A stretch of 29,605 nucleotides of DNA. Source: JAYZDF01 sp036337945 (GTDB lineage Bacteria > Myxococcota > Kuafuiibacteriia > Kuafuiibacteriales > Kuafuiibacteriaceae). Positions 23,913 through 29,605 of this stretch are shown one piece after another (the stretch's first letter is position 1; every line of letters starts with the position of its first letter). Location: NCBI GenBank assembly GCA_036337945.1, contig JAYZDF010000056.1, forward strand, positions 1-29,605, read 5' to 3'. The notes beneath the pieces were generated by a model that ran no database searches, was not told where the DNA came from, and worked only from the letters and a program-made list of their open reading frames with translations. The translations under genes and the position numbers were made by a program.

Positions 23913-25457
23913 TTACTCAGAGCATCCATCGATAACGAAGAATATTTCGACTTCGTCATCTGGTCCGGGCGACACACCAGTCAGCACAAGCTGCGTACCA
24001 TCGTCACTTATGTCGAAGTCAGCGGGATAGCTCAGTTTATTGCCACCCACGACCACAGTGACTCCGTCAGGATTACAGGCGGGGGGATCTAGGGTATACC
24101 GGTCAGTACTGACCAGGTCTCTTGCGATAGACTCGAGGGCGTCACTAAAGCTTTCTTGGCAAATAGAATCAACCAAGCAGGCCACTCGCTTGCCTTGCAC
24201 AGGTCTGCATGAAGTGGACTCAATGTTGGGATCGAGTTGGGTTACTCTGGTTTCTATCGCTCTTGCAAACTCAATATACCGTCGACCTGAGCGAGAAGAA
24301 CAGCAGTCATCTACCTCGTAAAAAGAGCACCAACTACACCATTTGCCTCCACTATCTGAAATATCGAAGTATTGAAGGTCACGGTTTTGGCAGCGCCGTT
24401 CCGTCATGCTTGAGGTTCTAACGATCTCGCAAAATTCTCCGTTTGGACAGTCACTCTCAGCGCTGCAGGGCGTTAGGCTTCCGTCTGAAGGTTTCATCGA
24501 ACAGAATGAGCCGCAAGTGTCTCCTCCAACTCGGCAGTTTCCTGGCTCGCCCGTAAGAGGGTCAAGACCCGCAATCACGCCAACTCTCACTTTCTCAAGT
24601 GGTTTGAACTGACTGATTTTCTCGATGGTATCAGCGATAGCTTGGCTGTCGGCCAATTGATCATCTTCATCCGATACGAAAATCACGACGAGATTGGCCT
24701 CATCCCGCAGAAAACCAGCATTACAACGACCTGGTCGAGTGCTTTCTAGAGCAAGAGCCAATGAACTGATCCCCGATTCGGTGCCAGAGCCGCACGAGCC
24801 GAGTGCGACATTGGCTGAGAACTCTTGGATTTGCTGGCTCGGCGCCATGGACGATGTAATAACGATTTCGTTGAGTCCTCGGAAGCAGCCATGGTCGACT
24901 CCCGCAGACGTGCAAACGACGCTCGTGTCAGACTGACTGATTCTCGTGAATGGGAACACTGTCTTTCTGACAGCCGTCACGGTTCCATTCTGTTCTTGCC
25001 CAGTCGTGTAGCCAGATGGAGGCTGTGGCGCCTGGCCTGTCTCGACTTGACAGTATTCATTGCAGCCGTCGCCATTGATGAGATTCCCGTCGTCGCAGGT
25101 CTCGCCGGTCTCAACCACGTCGGGTGTGTCTCGGTTGTCGCTGACTTCGTCTACAACTCCGTTGCCGCAAGCTGCGTATACGTCTGTCGAAATAATCGCG
25201 ATGCGATAGTCGCCGCTGCCAACGATTTGCCGGATGAAAGCATCAAAGTTTTGCCCAAGCAGTTGTTGCTCGTCTTCCATCGAGCAGGAATTGTCGACGA
25301 TAAACAAGATATCTGCTGGGATCGGCTCTGCAGCAGGGACCACTACGGTCTGTTCCTTAATGGTCTCCAGGCGAATCGTATTGAAGTAGTAGTCCTGACA
25401 AGAGACGGTTCCCAAAAGAGCCATCGCTGCAGTGATAAATGCCAAACAAACCCGCAT
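23913..25457 (-). CDS. vWA-domain lipoprotein with inserted Myxococcus-type Cys-rich repeat
   Basis: 514 residues. Signal MRVCLAFITAAMALLGTVSC with Cys20 as lipidation site. The von Willebrand factor A domain starts at ADILFIVDNSCSM (MIDAS Asp55, Ser57, Ser59) and continues later with GSGTESGISSLALALES and VVIFVSDEDDQ. Between the first strand and the remainder is a DUF4215-type repeat (GETCDDGNLINGDGCNEYC), and a second Cys-rich part lies near residues 330-400 (MKPSDGSLTPCSAESDCPNG). It is likely a surface or periplasmic metal-dependent adhesion or scaffold protein. Start chosen by the signal peptide; a longer frame reaches into serS on the opposite strand and is rejected. Confidence 0.88.
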   Translation of the reverse strand: MRVCLAFITAAMALLGTVSCQDYYFNTIRLETIKEQTVVVPAAEPIPADILFIVDNSCSMEDEQQLLGQNFDAFIRQIVGSGDYRIAIISTDVYAACGNGVVDEVSDNRDTPDVVETGETCDDGNLINGDGCNEYCQVETGQAPQPPSGYTTGQEQNGTVTAVRKTVFPFTRISQSDTSVVCTSAGVDHGCFRGLNEIVITSSMAPSQQIQEFSANVALGSCGSGTESGISSLALALESTRPGRCNAGFLRDEANLVVIFVSDEDDQLADSQAIADTIEKISQFKPLEKVRVGVIAGLDPLTGEPGNCRVGGDTCGSFCSMKPSDGSLTPCSAESDCPNGEFCEIVRTSSMTERRCQNRDLQYFDISDSGGKWCSWCSFYEVDDCCSSRSGRRYIEFARAIETRVTQLDPNIESTSCRPVQGKRVACLVDSICQESFSDALESIARDLVSTDRYTLDPPACNPDGVTVVVGGNKLSYPADFDISDDGTQLVLTGVSPGPDDEVEIFFVIDGCSE

Positions 25458-25492
25458 TGCCCCGATTATCCGGCATTGCCTTCCAAAATCAA
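25458..25492 (-). promoter_or_regulatory. Predicted promoter of the vWA lipoprotein gene
   Basis: On the minus strand, TTGATT (25492-25487), 16 bp, GATAAT (25470-25465), and the ATG at 25457 follows by 7 nt. Both boxes are good and no Shine-Dalgarno is present. Confidence 0.5.
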
Positions 25493-25543
25493 CGGGTGAA
25501 CCGATGATGAAGCGCAAAAAAAGCCGGTTTTTCCGGTAACTCC

Positions 25544-25556
25544 TATGGTACAAGCC
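25544..25556 (+). promoter_or_regulatory. Possible -10 box of serS
   Basis: TATGGT (25544-25549), 11 nt before the serS ATG; no clear -35. No Shine-Dalgarno precedes the ATG. A CCGG-TTTTT-CCGG dyad lies just upstream (25524-25536). Confidence 0.25.
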
Positions 25557-25560
25557 CGCC

Positions 25561-26874
25561 ATGCTCGATTTTCGACTTGTAGGTGCGAATTTAGACGATT
25601 TTGCAGCAAAGCTAGGGCGTCGACCCGGTTTCGACCAAGGACTTTTGCAGCGAGTGCGTGAATTGTTTGAGGAAAGGGCGGCAGCCATTCGTGAGACTCA
25701 AGCGGCTCAGGAAAAACGTAATGCACTCAACAACCAAATGAAAATTGTCTTCAAGGAAGGTACCGACGAGGAGAAGGCGGCTGCTCGAGCGGAAGCCAAA
25801 GCGATCTCAGAGCGGGTCAAGGAACTTGAAATTCAGACGAAAGATGTCGAAGCCCGTCTTGAGAGTTTGATGCTTGAGATTCCGAACGTCCCTCACGAAT
25901 CCGTCCCCGAGGGAAAAGGGGAGGAAGATAATCAAGAAATTCGTGCTTGGGGTGAAAAACCGAACTTTGATTTCGAACCCAAAGACCACCATGCCCTTGG
26001 CGTGGACAGCCTTGGACAACTTGATTTTGAAACGGCAGCGAAGCTCACGGGTGCGCGTTTTGTCGTTGAGTATGATGAATTGGCACGTCTTGAGAGAGCC
26101 CTCATGAACTTCATGCTCGATACTCATGTTCGTGAGCACGGCTACCGCGAAGTAAACGTTCCATTCTTGGTTAATCGAGATTCCTTAACAGGAACCGGAC
26201 AACTGCCAAAATTTGAATCGGACCTATTCAAAGTTCCTTACTCCGAAAACGTCGATTACTTTTTGATTCCAACGGCCGAGGTTCCGGTTACAAATTTGTA
26301 CCGTGACCAAATCTTGATTCCGGATGATGGCGCGCTTCCACACGCCTATTGCGCGTACACCGCTTGTTTTAGAAGCGAAGCGGGTTCAGCCGGAAAAGAT
26401 ACGCGCGGGATTATTCGTCAGCATCAGTTTAACAAAGTTGAACTCGTTCGTTTTACTGAGCCCGAAAAATCCTATGAAGAGCACGAGAAGCTTACCCGCC
26501 ACGCGGAAACCATCCTGCAAAAGCTCGGCTTGCATTATCGAGTCATGCTTCTTTGCACCGGCGACATGAGTGCTAATGCCGCCAAATGCTATGATATTGA
26601 GGTATGGCTACCCGGCCAAAATGAATACCGAGAAATCTCTAGCTGCTCTAACTTCGAGGATTTTCAGGCTCGCCGAGCGCGCATTCGCTACAAATTAGAT
26701 AAGAAGGGCAAGGCGAAACTAGTTCATACTATCAACGGTTCAGGCTTAGCCATTGGTCGCACTTTAGTTGCTGTACTGGAGCAATATCAGCAAGCGGATG
26801 GCTCCATTGTGATTCCTGAAGCCTTACGCGGATACATGGGTGGACTTGAAGTTATCCCCGCGAAAAAGAAATAA
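25561..26874 (+). CDS. serS: Seryl-tRNA synthetase
   Basis: 437 residues, standard length; charges tRNA-Ser and tRNA-Sec. The N-terminal half is the coiled-coil tRNA-binding arm (about 20-105). The class II core shows TGTGQLPKFESDLF, motif 2 FRSEAGSAGKDTRGIIRQHQFNKVELV (read as FRSEAGSAGKDTRG plus IIRQHQFNKVE), and motif 3 NGSGLAIGRTLVAVLEQYQ near the C-terminus. It is divergent from the vWA gene and 17 bp from the convergent aldo/keto reductase stop. Confidence 0.97.
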   Translation: MLDFRLVGANLDDFAAKLGRRPGFDQGLLQRVRELFEERAAAIRETQAAQEKRNALNNQMKIVFKEGTDEEKAAARAEAKAISERVKELEIQTKDVEARLESLMLEIPNVPHESVPEGKGEEDNQEIRAWGEKPNFDFEPKDHHALGVDSLGQLDFETAAKLTGARFVVEYDELARLERALMNFMLDTHVREHGYREVNVPFLVNRDSLTGTGQLPKFESDLFKVPYSENVDYFLIPTAEVPVTNLYRDQILIPDDGALPHAYCAYTACFRSEAGSAGKDTRGIIRQHQFNKVELVRFTEPEKSYEEHEKLTRHAETILQKLGLHYRVMLLCTGDMSANAAKCYDIEVWLPGQNEYREISSCSNFEDFQARRARIRYKLDKKGKAKLVHTINGSGLAIGRTLVAVLEQYQQADGSIVIPEALRGYMGGLEVIPAKKK

Positions 26875-26891
26875 CTGCTTTCCAATAATTT

Positions 26892-27713
26892 TTAGAGGTT
26901 GGCTGGAAACAATTTCTCAATTTCAGCCATTTGGTTCGCCGAAAGCACGAATCGCCCCGCCTTCGCATTGTCTTCAATATGTTTTCGTTTGGCTGCTTTA
27001 GGGATCACAAAGACACCTCCTTTTTGCATCAGAAACCGTAACGCAACACAACGCGAAGACACGTTTTGTTCTTGGCCAAGTAATTTCAAAGCGCGCCCAC
27101 CACGCGAAAAAGGCCCTGGAAAGCGTTTGTCACCGAACGGGCTATACGCAACAACGGCGATTTTGTTCTGTTGGCAAAATGGAATGAGGTCTTTTTCTAT
27201 TTCTCTATTTTGTAAGAAATACTCTACTTGATTACATGCAATCTTGTTCGGTCCGACGATATCAATCGCGGTTTGAAGCTCTGCAACGCTAAAGTTGCTT
27301 ACGCCAAACGATTTGATTTTTCCGTCGGAGAGAAGTTTTTCGAAAGCCTGAAGCGTTCCTTCAAGAGGGTGCTCTTCATGCCAATGAAGTAAATAGCAGT
27401 CCAAATGATCTGTTCCCATTCTTCGGAGGCTCGATTCACATGCCTGAATTGTGCCCTCATAGGTGGCGTTCTTAGGAAGCACCTTTGAGACCAAGAATAC
27501 TTTTTCTCGTATACCTCGCAGTACCTGACCAAGCACACGTTCGACCGCTCCGTTTCCGTACATTTCTGCGGTATCAATATGCGTCATCCCGAGATCAATC
27601 CCATGATGGACAGCCTCTTTGACTTGTTTTAGATTGCTCTTCTCTAAGTTCCAGGTTCCTTGGCCGATACGTGCAACCTCGATGTCCGTCGCCCCAAAAA
27701 TCTGTTTCTCCAT
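26892..27713 (-). CDS. Aldo/keto reductase
   Basis: 273 residues, NADPH-dependent oxidoreductase with the (beta/alpha)8 barrel. The catalytic tetrad is visible: Asp48 and Tyr52 in DTAEMYG, Lys77 in VSKVLP, His110 in YLLHWH. Further family marks are GVSNFSVAEL, NQVEYF and AYSPFG. The substrate is not predictable. The gene starts 2 nt after a predicted transcription start in a region shared with the divergent synthetase-like gene. Confidence 0.92.
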   Translation of the reverse strand: MEKQIFGATDIEVARIGQGTWNLEKSNLKQVKEAVHHGIDLGMTHIDTAEMYGNGAVERVLGQVLRGIREKVFLVSKVLPKNATYEGTIQACESSLRRMGTDHLDCYLLHWHEEHPLEGTLQAFEKLLSDGKIKSFGVSNFSVAELQTAIDIVGPNKIACNQVEYFLQNREIEKDLIPFCQQNKIAVVAYSPFGDKRFPGPFSRGGRALKLLGQEQNVSSRCVALRFLMQKGGVFVIPKAAKRKHIEDNAKAGRFVLSANQMAEIEKLFPANL

Positions 27714-27714
27714 T

Positions 27715-27750
27715 ATTTACGTAGATATCGCGCCCTCGACTTGACAGCAA
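27715..27750 (-). promoter_or_regulatory. Predicted promoter of the aldo/keto reductase gene
   Basis: On the minus strand, TTGCTG (27750-27745), 17 bp, TATCTA (27727-27722). The ATG at 27713 is 8 nt after the -10 box. The -35 box lies inside the 24-bp palindrome. Confidence 0.45.
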
Positions 27751-27757
27751 GTCGAGG
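27734..27757. repeat. Perfect inverted repeat between divergent genes (possible operator)
   Basis: Arms CCTCGACTTG (27734-27743) and CAAGTCGAGG (27748-27757) with ACAG between; all 10 positions pair. It contains TTGACA and the minus-strand -35 box. No T-run follows on either strand, so a repressor operator is likelier than a terminator. Confidence 0.65.
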
Positions 27758-27764
27758 AAACAGA

Positions 27765-27780
27765 TGCTATACGAGTAAGC
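27765..27780 (+). promoter_or_regulatory. Possible extended -10 promoter of the asparagine-synthetase-like gene
   Basis: TGC-TATACG (27765-27773), an extended -10 type box; the ATG at 27782 follows by 8 nt. TTGACA at 27741-27746 is 21 bp away, too far for an ordinary -35, so it would rely on the extended -10 or on an activator at the palindrome. Confidence 0.35.
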
Positions 27781-27781
27781 A

Positions 27782-29605
27782 ATGCCGAATTTGGTGGGAG
27801 TTTATGATAGCAAAGCGGATGAGACTTCGCTTAGAAGCGTTTTGCGACGGATGATTACAATCGTCGACATCCCTGAATATTCATATCTGAAAAAAAAGGC
27901 ACAAGGGCGTCATCTTCATTGTGGCAATGTCCTGACGGGTATTGAAGATAATGAGTCTCAGCCCGTTTATGACCTATCTAAAAATGTTTGGCTCATGCTC
28001 GACGGTGAAATATTAGGACGGGAACCTTTAGAACAAGAACTGCAAAGCTTTGGCGTAGATGCGGCCAACTTGGACGATGCGGAGCTTGCATTGTGTGCAT
28101 ATCTCCATCTGGGGGAGAATTTTCTCAAAAACCTAAACGGGCGCTGGAATATCGTGATCCATCACGTCGCCGAGGACCTTACAATTATCGCCTCTGACCG
28201 CTACGGAAGTCGTTTGCTTTATTGGGCAAAAGATGGCGACCGTTTCGTTTTTGGCTCCGAACTGAAAGCTGTAATCACAGCTCGACCGCATCAAAGTCTC
28301 GCAGGTGGTTATGGCTTACTCGAACTTTTCATGGGACCTTACCTTCACGGGGACCGAACTTGGGTTGATGGCATAAAAGTTCTGAACCCCGGAACGTTTC
28401 TCAGGTTACAGAGAGGGCAAATTCAGCTCCGCCGATATTGGAAAGCCAGCTTTAATGAAGGACAGGTGTCAGTAGATGAGGACAACGCAGTCTTTGAGTT
28501 CAAGGAACGACTTGCCACGGCAGTGCGCAGAAATTTACGGCGTAAGCCTAATCACCCTTTGGCGATCACTTTGTCCGGAGGCTTGGATAGTCGATCGTTA
28601 GCACTGTCAATCCCGGAAGAACAGCGTCCTATTTCTGCGCTTACCTACGGGGATGAGCATACGCCTGACGTAATGTATGCTCGACAGTTAGCCGACGTTT
28701 TGGGGCTTAACTTCAATCATGTTGAATCTCAGCGTGAGTTACTTTTTGATAAGAGCAGAGAAGTACTCCGAGACCTTAGGGCGAACACCGACAATACACC
28801 TTACGGTTTTTATTCCTCACAGATTGATCGAGTAACGTGGCGAGACGAATTCTTTGGAGACCAGACTGGCGTGACAAGCATGATCTGGCATCCTCTGTAC
28901 AGTAAACATATGAATCTAATGCTGCAGGGCGCTTGTGGTGACGCGCTAACGGGCAGTCATCTCACTTTGTTCGAGATGGGCCAAGCTTCAAGGCGACAAC
29001 TTATAGAGAAGCTGATGAACACTCAATACTTTCAGCCCATCGAACGGTTGTCTCAAGTTTTTTCTAAGTCATTTATTAAGCAATATTGGCCGCAGAGGGT
29101 TGAGAAATTTTCCGAGCTTTTCGAAAATATCGATGCGGATAATACGACGGCTATTTCTAATGTTTGGGATATGGAGAACAGACAAAGGAGAGGGGCGTTC
29201 TCTACATTTACGATGGAGCGGTACTTTTGCCAGATTCGAGTACCTTATCTCGATTATGAGTTGGCGAATTTCTTGAGTCATTTACCTCCCAAATTACGGT
29301 TTCAACAGAGGCTATATAAACAGATGATAGTAAACGGCTATCCAGAGGCGTCGCACGTCCCCTGGGCGTACACTCGTAGGCCTATTGGCACCAAATGGAA
29401 GACTGAATTTGCAAAAGAATGGTACAACTATTGGTCTCGTAAAATACGTTCCAAAATTTCACCGAAGTCCTCTTCATTACCTATTTATGCTTTCCGCGAC
29501 AACCAGCGTTTACTACAGGAAGATAAACCGTTTGGAGAGCCTGTATATCGATGGCTGCAATCTGATCGGTTCGATTCAGATGTTTTTAATCCCGAAGGTA
29601 TTCGA
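27782..29605 (+). CDS. Asparagine-synthetase-like amidotransferase lacking Cys nucleophile (partial, runs off right edge)
   Basis: 608 codons are in the window without a stop. The N-terminus MPNLVGVYDSKADETS aligns with the class II glutamine amidotransferase start MCGIAGIYD, but residue 2 is Pro instead of the catalytic Cys, so glutamine hydrolysis is not expected. The N-terminal domain is otherwise AsnB-like (DRYGSRLLYW, FGSELKAV). The second domain has the PP-loop SGGLDSRS (about residue 280), so it can still adenylate a carboxylate. Known families with this combination include free-ammonia asparagine synthetases, beta-lactam synthetase, lasso-peptide cyclases and proteins of exopolysaccharide clusters. 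The ATG at 27851 is a weaker alternative since the upstream residues fit the family. Confidence 0.82.
   Translation, partial: MPNLVGVYDSKADETSLRSVLRRMITIVDIPEYSYLKKKAQGRHLHCGNVLTGIEDNESQPVYDLSKNVWLMLDGEILGREPLEQELQSFGVDAANLDDAELALCAYLHLGENFLKNLNGRWNIVIHHVAEDLTIIASDRYGSRLLYWAKDGDRFVFGSELKAVITARPHQSLAGGYGLLELFMGPYLHGDRTWVDGIKVLNPGTFLRLQRGQIQLRRYWKASFNEGQVSVDEDNAVFEFKERLATAVRRNLRRKPNHPLAITLSGGLDSRSLALSIPEEQRPISALTYGDEHTPDVMYARQLADVLGLNFNHVESQRELLFDKSREVLRDLRANTDNTPYGFYSSQIDRVTWRDEFFGDQTGVTSMIWHPLYSKHMNLMLQGACGDALTGSHLTLFEMGQASRRQLIEKLMNTQYFQPIERLSQVFSKSFIKQYWPQRVEKFSELFENIDADNTTAISNVWDMENRQRRGAFSTFTMERYFCQIRVPYLDYELANFLSHLPPKLRFQQRLYKQMIVNGYPEASHVPWAYTRRPIGTKWKTEFAKEWYNYWSRKIRSKISPKSSSLPIYAFRDNQRLLQEDKPFGEPVYRWLQSDRFDSDVFNPEGIR

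Noticed and set aside
25458..25688. N-terminal extension of the vWA gene into serS
   Set aside because: The extra residues precede a clear signal peptide with lipobox and overlap the serS start on the opposite strand; the ATG at 25457 is far better.
1..29605. tRNA/rRNA genes, CRISPR arrays, transposases, att sites
   Set aside because: No cloverleaf signature, regularly spaced short repeats, or transposase/integrase reading frame was recognised by eye; a covariance-model search would settle small RNAs.

Overview
The window is a dense stretch of about 48-50% GC bacterial chromosome (estimated by eye) with 20 protein genes, 18 complete and 2 cut by the window edges. No rRNA, tRNA, CRISPR array, transposase or phage gene was recognised. 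The gene set is Gram-negative: four predicted lipoproteins, a Wzy/O-antigen-ligase-like membrane protein and complex I genes. A von Willebrand A lipoprotein carries a Myxococcus-type Cys-rich repeat (CDDGN...GDGC), and ProS is of the short archaeal/eukaryotic type. Together these suggest a lineage related to Myxococcota/Bradymonadota (former Deltaproteobacteria). That placement is inference from gene content only.

Layout. 1-2152 (minus): start of a biotin carboxylase, a hotdog acyl-CoA thioesterase, and proS. 2250-4049 (plus): a Wzy/WaaL-like protein with a large soluble insert. 4193-8241 (plus): a two-gene operon of paralogous GHKL/Hsp90-like ATPases overlapping by ATGA. The first is membrane-anchored by a TM hairpin; the second ends in an HExxHxxxxxH metallopeptidase domain that appears degenerate in the first. 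This pair is the best candidate for an undescribed system. 8231-10426 (minus): a lipoprotein with about 12 G(N/D)DxY repeats. 10596-12181: convergent gluQ and an ETF-beta-lysine-methyltransferase-like gene, overlapping by 43 bp. 12351-14846 (plus): a lipoprotein made of three 265-residue repeats. 15020-16180 (minus): a lipoprotein with two Ig-like domains and a thioredoxin domain. 16317-17267: an exported protein of unknown function. 17372-20770: nuoG-nuoH-nuoI. 20842-21351: a DUF4149-like membrane protein. 21353-25457 (minus): vWA lipoprotein, enoyl-CoA hydratase, 3-hydroxyacyl-CoA dehydrogenase, HAD phosphatase. 25561-26874: serS. 26892-27713 (minus): an aldo/keto reductase. 27782-end: an asparagine-synthetase-like amidotransferase without the glutaminase cysteine, cut by the window edge.

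How the genes fit together. The hydratase, dehydrogenase, thioesterase and biotin carboxylase point to fatty-acid/acyl-CoA metabolism. Electrons from that metabolism would pass through ETF (the methyltransferase is of the type that modifies ETF-beta) and complex I (nuoGHI). gluQ, proS and serS are housekeeping translation genes. The rest is mostly cell-envelope protein.

Expression. At most transcription-unit starts a sigma70-like promoter can be drawn whose -10 box ends only 6-9 nt before the start codon, usually with no Shine-Dalgarno. An internal operon gene (nuoI) does have a good Shine-Dalgarno. The window therefore looks rich in leaderless mRNAs. Intergenic gaps are all under 180 bp and several convergent genes overlap at their 3' ends.
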